Shown here: positions 7,023-15,883 of the stretch, one piece after another | Layout of the letters: every line of letters starts with the position of its first letter | How positions within the stretch are numbered: the stretch's first letter is position 1 | Assembly (NCBI GenBank): GCA_964442605.1 | Contig: CAYTZR010000021.1 | Coordinates: 1-36,083 of the forward strand | DNA from: Monoglobus sp964442605 | GTDB lineage: Bacteria; Bacillota; Clostridia; Monoglobales; Monoglobaceae | Direction of reading: 5' to 3' | Length of the DNA stretch: 36,083 nt | Translations under genes and position numbers: made by a program | The notes under the pieces: model-generated | The model's database searches: none | Told to the model about the DNA's origin: nothing | Seen by the model: only the letters and a program-made list of their open reading frames with translations

Positions 7023-8261
7023 ATGAAAAAAATTATACTGCACAGTGATATGAATAACTTTTATGCATCGGTAGAATGTATGTTAAACCCTGAGCTCAGA
7101 GATAAATATGTTGCCGTCTGCGGACGGCAGAAGGACAGACACGGTATCGTTCTTGCCAAAAACGAAAAGGCGAAGGCTATGGGCGTAAAGACCGGAGAAC
7201 CGGTATGGCAGGCGATGCAAAAGTGTCCGTATTTAATAACCGTTGAGCCGCATTTTGATTTATATATGAAGTATTCGAGGCTGGCGCGGGATATATATTA
7301 CAGATATACGGATTTGATTGAGCCGTTCGGGCTTGACGAATGTTGGCTCGATGTCAGCGGCAGCACGCTGCTTTTTGGGAACGGTCCCGAAATTGCCGAT
7401 AAAATCAGAGAGGATATTAAGAGGGAGCTTGGACTTACCGTTTCCGTCGGGGTATCCTTTAACAAGATTTTTGCCAAGCTGGGTTCCGATATGAAAAAGC
7501 CCGATGCGGTAACCTGCATAGGCGAAGAGGACTTCCGCGAAAAGGTGTGGGGGCTGAATGCCTCTGATTTGCTGGGCGTAGGCCGCGCCACGGCAAAAAC
7601 GCTGGCAAGGCATGGGATATACACCGTAGGCGACATTGCCGGAGCGGACCCTGAATATTTACGTAAGTGGCTGGGTATAAACGGAATTAAGCTATGGAAC
7701 TCCGCTTGCGGCAGAGGGGGCGATAGGGTTGCGCCGTACAGCTACACCCCTCCCGTAAAATCCATAGGTCACGGCATAACCTGCACCTCCGATTTGGGGA
7801 CTAATACCGAGGTGTGGAAAGTTATGTTTGCTCTCAGTCGCGACATTGCTCATAGGCTCAGAAAAAACAGACTCATGGCGGAGGGGGTATCAATCGGAAT
7901 AAAGGATACGAAGCTTCGCAGCCGTGAATTTCAGTGCAAAACAAAAAAGCCTACTCACAATTCCATAGAATTGGCAGAGCATGGCTTTGAGCTGTTTGTG
8001 AAAAATTATGACTGGAATTTGCAGGTCAGGGCTGTAACCATACGAGCCATAAGTCTGGTCAGAGATACTGTTCCTGTTCAGGTGGGAATGTTTGATAATG
8101 TTAATCGTGAACTGAAACGCGACCGCATAGAAAAGTCTATGGAGGATATTTGCGCCGTATACGGGAAACATGCCGTGACATATGCCGGACTTATGTGTGA
8201 TTTAAAGCTCCCGGGAGAAAAGGAGATAAATCCGGTAATGCCGAACGTCATGTATGTTTAA
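7023..8261 (+). CDS. dinB: DNA polymerase IV, Y-family translesion polymerase
   Basis: 412 residues; the ATG follows GGAGAGG. Visible elements: the palm start LHSDMNNFYASVE (metal ligand Asp9, steric-gate Phe13); catalytic DEC (Asp105, Glu106) in GLDECWLDVSGS; the TVSVGVSFNKIFAKLGSDMKKP motif; a thumb helix-hairpin-helix (LLGVGRATAKTLARHGIYTV); and a little-finger domain. QVGMF (353-357) matches a beta-clamp-binding peptide. It copies past damaged template bases at the cost of fidelity. It has its own promoter and ends in a 3-base overlap with the convergent AraC-type gene at a shared TTAA. Regulation is discussed under the dyads at 6881 and 6941. Confidence 0.93.
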   Translation: MKKIILHSDMNNFYASVECMLNPELRDKYVAVCGRQKDRHGIVLAKNEKAKAMGVKTGEPVWQAMQKCPYLITVEPHFDLYMKYSRLARDIYYRYTDLIEPFGLDECWLDVSGSTLLFGNGPEIADKIREDIKRELGLTVSVGVSFNKIFAKLGSDMKKPDAVTCIGEEDFREKVWGLNASDLLGVGRATAKTLARHGIYTVGDIAGADPEYLRKWLGINGIKLWNSACGRGGDRVAPYSYTPPVKSIGHGITCTSDLGTNTEVWKVMFALSRDIAHRLRKNRLMAEGVSIGIKDTKLRSREFQCKTKKPTHNSIELAEHGFELFVKNYDWNLQVRAVTIRAISLVRDTVPVQVGMFDNVNRELKRDRIEKSMEDICAVYGKHAVTYAGLMCDLKLPGEKEINPVMPNVMYV

Positions 8262-9091
8262 GAGCCCTTGTAAAATTCGTTAATATTATTTTTGTATTCT
8301 CTCGGAGTTACGCCGTATATTTGCTTAAATGCTCTGTTAAAGGTGCGCTGGCTGCTAAATCCGGCGCAGCTGCATATGTTGGTTATGCTATCGTCCGTTG
8401 TTCTGATGAGACCCGCGGCGTACTCCGTCCGTATAAGTGCAAGATAATTGCGGAAGTTGATTTTTATTTTGTCCGAAAAAATGTGCGATATATAATATTT
8501 GCTCACATTGAACTCCGATGCCAAGGTTTCAAGAGAGACATCCTGTTTAAAGTTAAGAGTTATATACTGAATCATTTTTTCAACAAGATTTTCTACGGGT
8601 ATATGCTTGTTTTGGTTTATTTCGATTTTCTTCAGCAGTCTTGAAATAATAATCAGGGACCAGCCCAGCCTTTCGGACGTGGAGGTACATTCGGAAATTT
8701 GTTCAAAGGCAAAGGCAGTCGTATCATCAATATCGGTGATAACCGGCGATACCGGCCGCGAGCTTGTTAAGTCCGGCAAAATGCCTCCGAACACCTTGGG
8801 ATTGCATATTACCATAACCTCATCGGCGGGGCGCATGTCATCGCGGTAGTAATAATGAACAATATCGGGGAAAACAACAGCCGCCTGACCGGCTTCGATA
8901 TTATACTCCACACCATCTATATTTATGTGCTGACCTTCTTTAAATACATACAGGATTTCCAAATGCTTATGCAGATGAGCATGAAAGCGAATTTCCCGAT
9001 AGTTGTGAATGACATTCAAATCTGACGGCTGGATTTCATAAAACGGTACCATAATAAGCTTGTATGATATATTTAGCGTCAAATATATCAA
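8258..9091 (-). CDS. AraC-family transcriptional regulator with cupin sensor
   Basis: 277 residues from a TTG at 9091; AAGGAGG is only 3 bases upstream of it. A second in-frame TTG three codons later sits 12 bases away, so the exact start is uncertain. Residues about 30-95 form a cupin ligand domain (HAHLHKHLEILYVFKEG, then INIDGVEYNIEAGQAAVVFP). The last 100 residues hold two HTH motifs of the AraC type (VSLETLASEFNVSKYYISHI and ITNICSCAGFSSQRTFNRAF, ending GVTPREYK). Such proteins usually activate sugar-use genes on binding a sugar. It is divergent from the GH3 gene with a 128-base shared control region, so GH3 is the likely target; GH105 could be another. Confidence 0.88.
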   Translation of the reverse strand: MIYLTLNISYKLIMVPFYEIQPSDLNVIHNYREIRFHAHLHKHLEILYVFKEGQHINIDGVEYNIEAGQAAVVFPDIVHYYYRDDMRPADEVMVICNPKVFGGILPDLTSSRPVSPVITDIDDTTAFAFEQISECTSTSERLGWSLIIISRLLKKIEINQNKHIPVENLVEKMIQYITLNFKQDVSLETLASEFNVSKYYISHIFSDKIKINFRNYLALIRTEYAAGLIRTTDDSITNICSCAGFSSQRTFNRAFKQIYGVTPREYKNNINEFYKGS

Positions 9092-9146
9092 TGTCCTCCT
9101 TCTTAAAATAATTAATTAGCAATTTATGTCCACTTTTTTTTCTTGA

Positions 9147-9175
9147 TTGACTTTTATTATATCTTAATTTATAGT
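9147..9175 (+). promoter_or_regulatory. Promoter of the GH3 gene
   Basis: TTGACT (9147-9152), 17-bp spacer, TATAGT (9170-9175). It lies in the divergent region shared with the AraC-type regulator. No clear direct repeat for that regulator was found. Confidence 0.6.
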
Positions 9176-9219
9176 AAAATACAAGTGAAAATTTTAAAAT
9201 GGAGTGAGGTGTAAAAGCG

Positions 9220-12200
9220 TTGAGTAATAAGTTTAGTGATAAAAAGAATAATAAAGCTATGCCGGCATATCTTAACGAGGAATTGTCATTTGAGGAGAGA
9301 ACGGCGGACTTGGTGTCAAGGATGACGCTTGAAGAAAAGGCGGCTCAGCTGAAAAATGAGGCGGCGGCAATTCCGCGCCTTGGCGTAAGCGCGTACAATT
9401 ATTGGAGAGAGGGATTGCACGGTGTGGCAAGACAGGGCAAAGCGACGAGCTTTCCGACAAGTCTTTCCATGGCAAACACTTGGGATCGCGGCTTGGTGTT
9501 TAAGGCCGCGGAAATAACAGCCACAGAGGCAAGGGGGAAAAACGCAAGAACCAATCTGTCATACTGGAGCCCCACCGTTAATATGGCGCGTGATCCGCGC
9601 TGGGGACGAAACGAGGAGACCTACGGCGAGGATCCTTATCTGACCGGTCAGCTCGGCATAGAGTTCGTCAAAGGGATGCAGGGAGATGACGAAAAGCACA
9701 TAAAGACTATCGCCACAGTTAAGCATTTTATTGCCAATAATGTTGAAAAGGAACGCCGTATGGGCGCCTCCGTTATGAACGAGGAAACCTTGCGCGATTA
9801 CTATGGCAGAGCCTTTCAGAACATTGTTGAGGGCTCAAATCCCGCGTCCGCCATGAGCTCGTATAATGCCACCACCGTTTACAGAAACGGCGAGCTTTTA
9901 TATGATTATATCCCATCAACCGCCAATCCGTATATATTACAGGATTTACTAAGGAAAAACTGGGGTTTTGGCGGATATGTAACCGGTGACTGCGGAGCGT
10001 TTGAGGATTTAAACAAAACTCTTTCCTATAAAACCGCGTTGTTTCCGAATGAGAAAATAAGCGAGGTTCCGCAGTCAGCGACTATAACCAAAGGCTTTTT
10101 AAGCGGAGCGGACACCGACTGCGGTATCGCGGCAACAGCGCAGAGTGTATTGGAGGCTGTGGAAAAGGGGTACATAACAGAGAATGAGATTTCCGTGAAT
10201 GTGTACAATCTGTTCCTTCAAAGAATGAGAACCGGAGAGTTTGATAAAAATCCGAAATATTCGGGTATAACAAGCGATGTGTTGGAAGCGCCGGAGCACG
10301 TCGCTGTTGCCGAGGCGGCGGCTGAGGATTCATGGGTATTGCTTAAAAACGAGGATAATATTCTGCCTCTCGGTCAGGATGTTACAAATATTGTATTGGT
10401 CGGAGCACTGGCTGATGAGATAGTTCTTGGGGACTATTCCGGCTCTCCCGAGTATACCGTCACACCATATGAGGGAATAGCATCGGAATTAAAAAAGACT
10501 CATCCGAACGCGAGGCTTAACTGTTTGGGCAGCGTGACAGATGACACAAGGCTTATGAATATCGGCGGACTGGAGCTGATTTTAAGAGACGGAAGCATAA
10601 GAAAAATCGATTTATCAAAAGCGAAAAATGTTGTCGGCATGGAGCTTCGCGACGGAGGGTTTTATAATATAACCAGACGCGCCTCGGCGGATATCGAGTC
10701 GGTGGATTTCAGCGATGTTGTTACGGTTAAGTCGGAAATATCGGCGAGAGGATTGGCAGGAGGAAGTATAAAGCTATATTACGGCATTGGAGGCCCGCAG
10801 GTTGCGGAGGCGCAAAGCGCGGTGACAGCCGATTTGTATGCCGAGTGTATCGGCGAGTACACAGGCGAGTCCGGCGGATACTGCCGAGTAGCCGATTTGC
10901 ATATTGAGTTTGATGCCGGTACAGAGGAGTTTTCGGTGCGTAAATATAAAGCGGAGCTTGACGCTGCCGATGTGATTATCGCGTATGCCGGCACAACGCT
11001 TTCAGACTCTGCGGAATTTAATGACAGGCATTCCGTAAGTTTGCCTGCCAGCCAAGGGCATGTTCTGACATTGACTAAAGCGTATCCGCAAAAAACAATA
11101 GTGGCAATGCAGACGGTAGGACAGATTGATGTCACTGAATTTGACAGTGGAGCTAAGGCTATATTGTGGACATCATACAACGGTCAGACTCAAGGCTCCG
11201 CTATCGGTAAGGTTCTCACCGGACAGGTGAACCCGTCCGGCAAGCTTACCGCCACATGGTATGCAGCCGAGGATTTGGAGAAAATGCCGGTAGGCGTTGA
11301 GGGCGTTAAGGGCGCGGACGGGATAATCCGATACCGCAACAATTATGAAATAAAGCCCGGAGACAACTTTCCCGGCAGGACATATCAATATTATGAAAAT
11401 ATTCCCATATATCCGTTTGGATACGGTCTCAGCTACACAAGCTTTGAGTACGGTAATTTTTATCTGTCGGACAATGCCGTTGACGCAAATGGGAAAATCA
11501 TCGTATCCGTTGATGTGACCAATACGGGCACGCGTGCCGGAAAGGAAACGGTTCAGTTTTATATAGAGTATCCCAAGAGCTGCGGACTGCCAAAGAAGCA
11601 GTTAAAGGGATTTGAAAAGTTAGAGCTGCTGCCCGGAGAAGCAAAGACGGCATCGGTCGTAATAGAAATTTCCGAGCTGAGATTTTTCAGTGAAGAAAAT
11701 CAACGTATGTATGTGCAGACCGGGAGCTATATGGTGTATGCGGCAAGGAATTCCGAAGACATAACGCAGGGGGCGGAATTCACTGTAAGCGGAAAGTTGG
11801 ACAGCAGTCTTAAAACGGTTCGTGCTATGCCGAACGGCATAACCGTTCGCGGTCTTGTTGAGGAGAGCGGAGATAAACACGAAGCGATAAACAGCGTATC
11901 CGCAAACCTGTCCGCAGTAATGACTGACGAGCAGGTTTTGGATTTGGATGCCGCAGAGGTTGTCTATACAAGTAACGATAGTGATATAGCGAGAGTTGAT
12001 GAGACAGGAACTGTAACCTCGGGCGTGAAATCGGGCGTTGTTATGATAACCGCGTCTGTTGCCGCCGGCGGCATCACAATGTCGGCTTCCTTTCCTGTTG
12101 TTAATGTGCTTGAAATCAAAGCATCGGAGGCTGATAAATCGGATGCCGAGCAGAAAATCAAGGGTGAGCTTAATTCGTATTGCAGGCAGGCGTATTCCGA

Positions 12201-14442
12201 CAAGAATTATACGCGGCTTGAGACAATATGCTCCGAGAGTATTAAAGGACTTTGGGGAGCTGTAAGGCGTGAGGAATTGGAAAAAAAGTTAGACTCGGCG
12301 CTGACTGACTTAAGAGCGGTAAGACCCGACAATGCCCAAAGCAGGTATACCATAGCGCCTAAAAATCCCGCGTTTGTGTCGCATGGAGTTATTGATTACC
12401 GCAACGGAGGTATTGAACCGTATATCGCGAACGGCACGCAAATAATCGGAACCGTAACAAAGTCAGAGCCGCGCAGCGGAATTTTTATGGTGGCATATGA
12501 TGGTGATAAAAAGGTTGACAATTCAAGGCTAAAGTGGCACCTTGAGAATTTGGGAAATTCAAAGCGAGAAGCGGCAGTCATTGACTCGGATACGGGAGAG
12601 CTTACCGTGATATCAAACGGTCTTGTGCGTATTCGCGCAATCAATACATCTGAGCTTTTGTTCGGAGAGAGCGATATATATATTAACCTGCAGATTGAGG
12701 GCGAGGACGCAGACAACGGCGGCGGAGCGGATCTGACTGACAGCAAGCGGGGAGCCAGCGGCGGCAGCGGAGCCAACAATGCGGGAACAACCAAGTCATA
12801 TTCAATGGAGTTTAAGGGAGTACGCCTTGCCAATCTGAAGCAGATAAGAGTCAGGTATTCTTTGGCTTCGGGGAATGTTGCCGCGAGCTTTGGACTCGGT
12901 GAAAACGCGGAGCCTGAAACACTGTTCGCGGTCGGAACCTTGACGGAGACGGGCAGCGATGAGCTTTGGAACGAAACGGTGATAGATGTTGACGCAAGGG
13001 TATTAAGCAAAGCCGATACGGATGATAACGGACTGGCGACAGTATATGTCAGAACCAACAGCGCGAGTCTGGACTTTTTTAAACTGATTTATGAAGAAAT
13101 CAGTGATGAGATTCCATATAAAATTGCCGCCTTGGAAAACAGAGAAAACGGAAAAATAAGCGCGTATGTCAATTATGCGGGAAGCGGCGAGGCGATGCCG
13201 GCGCGGCTCATGGCAGGCGGAAAAGCCCAAATTCCCATCAGGGGCGGAGGGACTTATGAAATATGCGGCTTTACAGCCGGATACGCGGCAGAGCTTTATG
13301 TGGAGGGTAAGGACGGAAAAAGACTTTCTCAGAGTGTAAGTCATATTTATCAAGAGCCGAAGCCGAAGCACGTGGTTGTTTACAGCGCGAGCGATCCCGC
13401 ATACGACACGATGTTCGGTTCAAATGATAATGTAAAGCTTCCTGAGATAAACGGGCTGACCGGCTATGGCAGAATTAAAAATCATCCGGTCAACGGCTCG
13501 TATACCTATAAGGGAAGGGAATATAAGTTTTCACGCAGCTGGCAGGGAGGTGAGGGCAGCGAAACCCGCTCATGTCTGTTCTTTACGCCAAAGGCTCCCT
13601 GTACGGTAACGGTTATATATGACGGCGGTGAAAAAAGAGAACAGTACATAGTTCAGAATTCGGTCAGACTCGCGTCAGGCTTGTCATCTGCCAAAAAAAA
13701 GGTTGCCGTAAGCGCGAAAATCACCGATATAAGCACACCCGTCTATACCTACGGCGCGGGAGGCAACAAGAGCGTGTACGCAATAATTGCGGAATACAGC
13801 GGAGAAACTGAGATTTGCGAAGATGTAACCGTTCAAAGCGTAAATTGGAGTTCGGGTTCCGCGAGACTGGTCGAGAACACGGCTTCAAAGACAAGAAAGA
13901 TTGAAATAAGCGATACAGGCGGAATTTGGTCGGAGGTGGATATGGCATCCTTTGATTGCGGTGCCGATAGCTTAATAATAAATTGCATAGCCGTACATAA
14001 GGACAGATTGTACGCGGCGTGTTCCGGCGGTGTTGTCCTTGTTATAACCGACTGTCCCAAGTGCCGTAGAGCGAAAAAGCTTGCGGATTTTGACATTCTG
14101 AAAATCGTGATTGACGAGAATATAATGTATCTCAGCGGGCATGGACAAAAAATAGAAATCCCAATGTCAGAGCTGGGCGCTGACAAAATCGAATATGACG
14201 AAGCAATGCGGCTTCTCGCGAACGGCGCGGCAGCTATAGACGTGCGTGACGCTGAGGATTTTTTAAGCAAACCGTCGCGGTTGGAAAATGCGGTAAACGT
14301 GCCTCTGGAAAATTTGGAATTGATAGGTTCCTACAGCAGGTCCGCAAGGCTTATATTCTGTTGCAGTAACGGTATAAGGGCAGTAGAAGCGGTATTCCGC
14401 GCCAAGGAAATGGGATATGAGAATGTGTATGCGCTGATGTAG
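9220..14442 (+). CDS. Large GH3 beta-glycosidase with Ig-like, CBM6-like and C-terminal rhodanese-like domains
   Basis: 1740 residues from a TTG; GAGTGAGG is about 10 bases upstream. Residues about 30-360 are the GH3 barrel (WREGLHGVARQG, SPTVNMARDPRWGRNEETYGEDPYL, KHFIANNVE), with nucleophile Asp257 in GYVTGDCGA. The C-terminal GH3 domain and a fibronectin-III-like domain reach about 855. This layout is typical of beta-xylosidases, beta-glucosidases and arabinosidases. Then come a BIG2-like domain (about 907-957), a helical segment (966-1034), a second Ig-like region, a Gly-rich linker (1165-1192), a CBM6/35-like domain (1191-1297), further beta domains, and a propeller-like stretch with CPKC (1612-1615). 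Residues about 1655-1740 look like rhodanese: AAAIDVRDAEDF, AVNVPLENL, then loop CSNGIR with Cys1715. Usual GH3 proteins are 700-900 residues. No signal peptide is visible, which sits oddly with the carbohydrate-binding domains. Substrate not determined. Confidence 0.85.
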   Translation: MSNKFSDKKNNKAMPAYLNEELSFEERTADLVSRMTLEEKAAQLKNEAAAIPRLGVSAYNYWREGLHGVARQGKATSFPTSLSMANTWDRGLVFKAAEITATEARGKNARTNLSYWSPTVNMARDPRWGRNEETYGEDPYLTGQLGIEFVKGMQGDDEKHIKTIATVKHFIANNVEKERRMGASVMNEETLRDYYGRAFQNIVEGSNPASAMSSYNATTVYRNGELLYDYIPSTANPYILQDLLRKNWGFGGYVTGDCGAFEDLNKTLSYKTALFPNEKISEVPQSATITKGFLSGADTDCGIAATAQSVLEAVEKGYITENEISVNVYNLFLQRMRTGEFDKNPKYSGITSDVLEAPEHVAVAEAAAEDSWVLLKNEDNILPLGQDVTNIVLVGALADEIVLGDYSGSPEYTVTPYEGIASELKKTHPNARLNCLGSVTDDTRLMNIGGLELILRDGSIRKIDLSKAKNVVGMELRDGGFYNITRRASADIESVDFSDVVTVKSEISARGLAGGSIKLYYGIGGPQVAEAQSAVTADLYAECIGEYTGESGGYCRVADLHIEFDAGTEEFSVRKYKAELDAADVIIAYAGTTLSDSAEFNDRHSVSLPASQGHVLTLTKAYPQKTIVAMQTVGQIDVTEFDSGAKAILWTSYNGQTQGSAIGKVLTGQVNPSGKLTATWYAAEDLEKMPVGVEGVKGADGIIRYRNNYEIKPGDNFPGRTYQYYENIPIYPFGYGLSYTSFEYGNFYLSDNAVDANGKIIVSVDVTNTGTRAGKETVQFYIEYPKSCGLPKKQLKGFEKLELLPGEAKTASVVIEISELRFFSEENQRMYVQTGSYMVYAARNSEDITQGAEFTVSGKLDSSLKTVRAMPNGITVRGLVEESGDKHEAINSVSANLSAVMTDEQVLDLDAAEVVYTSNDSDIARVDETGTVTSGVKSGVVMITASVAAGGITMSASFPVVNVLEIKASEADKSDAEQKIKGELNSYCRQAYSDKNYTRLETICSESIKGLWGAVRREELEKKLDSALTDLRAVRPDNAQSRYTIAPKNPAFVSHGVIDYRNGGIEPYIANGTQIIGTVTKSEPRSGIFMVAYDGDKKVDNSRLKWHLENLGNSKREAAVIDSDTGELTVISNGLVRIRAINTSELLFGESDIYINLQIEGEDADNGGGADLTDSKRGASGGSGANNAGTTKSYSMEFKGVRLANLKQIRVRYSLASGNVAASFGLGENAEPETLFAVGTLTETGSDELWNETVIDVDARVLSKADTDDNGLATVYVRTNSASLDFFKLIYEEISDEIPYKIAALENRENGKISAYVNYAGSGEAMPARLMAGGKAQIPIRGGGTYEICGFTAGYAAELYVEGKDGKRLSQSVSHIYQEPKPKHVVVYSASDPAYDTMFGSNDNVKLPEINGLTGYGRIKNHPVNGSYTYKGREYKFSRSWQGGEGSETRSCLFFTPKAPCTVTVIYDGGEKREQYIVQNSVRLASGLSSAKKKVAVSAKITDISTPVYTYGAGGNKSVYAIIAEYSGETEICEDVTVQSVNWSSGSARLVENTASKTRKIEISDTGGIWSEVDMASFDCGADSLIINCIAVHKDRLYAACSGGVVLVITDCPKCRRAKKLADFDILKIVIDENIMYLSGHGQKIEIPMSELGADKIEYDEAMRLLANGAAAIDVRDAEDFLSKPSRLENAVNVPLENLELIGSYSRSARLIFCCSNGIRAVEAVFRAKEMGYENVYALM

Positions 14443-14471
14443 TGACGGAGCCTGTAGATAAAAAATTTTTG

Positions 14472-14787
14472 CCCTGCCCGGGCTCGGCGAGAGCGAGTGA
14501 CCGGAGCTGCGCAGCAGGTTCGTGCCTTATAAAGTAGTCCGTCTTATCGCAAAAAACCGGATTACAAGCTACAAAAATTTTTTGCTACCGCCCGGGTCCG
14601 GCGGGCGGAACTGGGTCTGGCACGGAAGCAGTAAGCGGCTACGCTTAAAGTAAATGGATTTTGGAATAAAAGAAAGTATAAGTCTATTCACTAATTACAT
14701 CTTGCCCTTACAGGGCAGTCGCCTGCGCGCCTCACGTGTTCGCTGCGCTCACCTACCGTAGCTTGCATTGCCGCCAAAGTGGCGGCA
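14472..14787. repeat. Left copy of the inverted intergenic repeat
   Basis: About 300 bases in blocks (14487-14551, 14590-14651, 14689-14775) that recur in reverse complement, in the same order, at 15391-15770 with few mismatches. It ends in the hairpin TGCCGCC-AAAGT-GGCGGCA (14769-14787). GC-rich blocks alternate with AT-rich spacers. It starts about 30 bases after the GH3 stop codon. No coding frame of credible composition is present. Confidence 0.85.
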
Positions 14788-14803
14788 CACCGCCCAGACC
14801 CGA

Positions 14804-14864
14804 GCGGGGTGCCAAACCTTGCATAACACCTTATTACTATTACTTTTTCCTAAAGGACTACTTC
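14804..14864. repeat. Direct-repeat block, copy 1 (partner 15576-15637)
   Basis: A block starting GCGGGGTGCCAAAC and ending TAAAGGACTACTTC recurs in the same orientation inside the right-hand copy at 15576-15637. There it accounts for most of the extra sequence that the left copy lacks. Confidence 0.75.
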
Positions 14865-14895
14865 AATTAAATCAACCCGAGAGCGTGATCGCTGA

Positions 14896-14988
14896 TTTTG
14901 ATAAAGGCTTTGGCGACATTGCCGCCGCGGCTTGGCATGGCGGAATATGGGCTCGGCAATGGTTTCAAAGGCAAAGCCTTTATCAAAA
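14896..14988. repeat. Large hairpin with 17-bp arms
   Basis: TTTTGATAAAGGCTTTG (14896-14912) pairs with its exact reverse complement at 14972-14988. Inside the arms, ATTGCC/GGCAAT extends the pairing. The right arm is repeated once more at about 15805-15821, so it is part of the dispersed repeat vocabulary. Confidence 0.7.
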
Positions 14989-14995
14989 AAGAAAA

Positions 14996-15236
14996 GTCTT
15001 ACATGGATCTTACATGGGTCTTACATAAAAAACCCCGATAAAGCCCGTGAAAACGTTGGGTCTTACAGTCTTACATAAAATCCGAAAGGATACCCCTATA
15101 TTTTAAAAAGTTTTATATATATATATTAAAATCATGTAAGACTTGTAAGACTTGTAAGACATTGCCCTCAAACGCCGTGAAAACGTTAACTAAAAGTCTT
15201 ACAAATTGTCTTACATGGCTTTTTTTATGTAAGACT
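14996..15236. repeat. Cluster of eleven GTCTTACA-type nonamers
   Basis: Consensus GTCTTACAT. Forward copies start at 14996, 15007 (ATCTTACAT), 15018, 15060, 15068, 15197 and 15209. Reverse copies (ATGTAAGAC/TTGTAAGAC) start at 15134, 15143, 15152 and 15228. Spacing is 11 bp in the first triplet and 9 bp in the reverse triplet. CGTGAAAACGTT precedes a nonamer group twice (around 15046 and 15176). A very AT-rich tract (about 15098-15130) lies between the halves. The arrangement is like an iteron or regulator-binding array; function unknown. Confidence 0.8.
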
Positions 15237-15241
15237 TTTTA
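15209..15241 (+). terminator. Terminator-like hairpin built from two nonamers
   Basis: GTCTTACAT (15209-15217) and ATGTAAGAC (15228-15236) form a 9-bp stem with a T-rich loop, followed by TTTTTAT. Any transcript running through the nonamer cluster would probably end here. Confidence 0.5.
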
Positions 15242-15380
15242 TATAATATCGTTTATTATATCTCCTACAGACGGCAAACAGAAAAATTGAGAGCATGCCG
15301 CTCGTACTTTTGGCACTTTCTTAAGAAAAAAGTAACAGAATTAAGATGCTTGCAAAGCTTTTGCGACTTTGCCGCTTTAC

Positions 15381-15791
15381 TGCCGCTTCTTAAGCGGCAA
15401 CGCAAGCTTCGGTAGGTGAGCGCAGCGAACACGTGAGGCGCGCAGGCGACTGCCCTGTAAGGGCAAGATGTAATTAATGAATACCCGTATACTTTTATTT
15501 ATTCCTAATCCTGTTACTTTAAGCGTAACCGCTTACTGCTTCCGTGCCAGACCCAGTTCCGCCCGCCGAACCCGGGCGGGGTGCCAAACTTTGTATAGTG
15601 CCTTAATCCAATTACTTTATTCTTAAAGGACTACTTCGCTCAAGCCTAGCCCAGCATACATCACCATGTTAATGGTTTGTGACCTCGTTTATGCGATAAA
15701 ACGGACTGCTTTATTAGGCACGAACCTGCTGCGCAGCTCCGGTCACTCGCGCTCGCCAGACCCGGGCGGTGTTGCCGCTTAAGAAGCGGCA
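15381..15791. repeat. Right copy of the inverted repeat, bounded by 19-base palindromes
   Basis: A 411-bp unit. TGCCGCTTCTTAAGCGGCA (15381-15399) at one end and its exact reverse complement (15773-15791) at the other act like terminal inverted repeats. The interior matches the left copy in reverse complement, plus about 75 bp of extra sequence near 15600-15690. No transposase frame is inside, so if mobile it would be a non-autonomous MITE-like unit. No clear target-site duplication was seen. Confidence 0.7.
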
Positions 15792-15854
15792 CAATGAGCG
15801 CTATGCAAAGCCTTTATCAAAATACATTATTTGTGTTTTGTCTACAGTCTGCGA

Positions 15855-15874
15855 GGGACGGCAAAAGCCGTCCC
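15855..15874 (-). terminator. Stem-loop after the solute-binding protein gene
   Basis: GGGACGGC-AAAA-GCCGTCCC, an 8-bp GC-rich stem 10 bases beyond the stop codon on the minus strand. The U-tract is poor on that strand, so efficiency is uncertain. Confidence 0.6.
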
Positions 15875-15883
15875 CCTTAATTT

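Noticed and set aside
14768..15028. 86-codon plus-strand frame in the repeat block
   Set aside because: It runs across the repeat blocks and the large hairpin without a ribosome site; the same DNA recurs as non-coding repeat nearby.
14996..15236. CRISPR array
   Set aside because: The repeats are only 9 bp, in both orientations and with irregular spacing; there are no uniform spacers and no cas genes.
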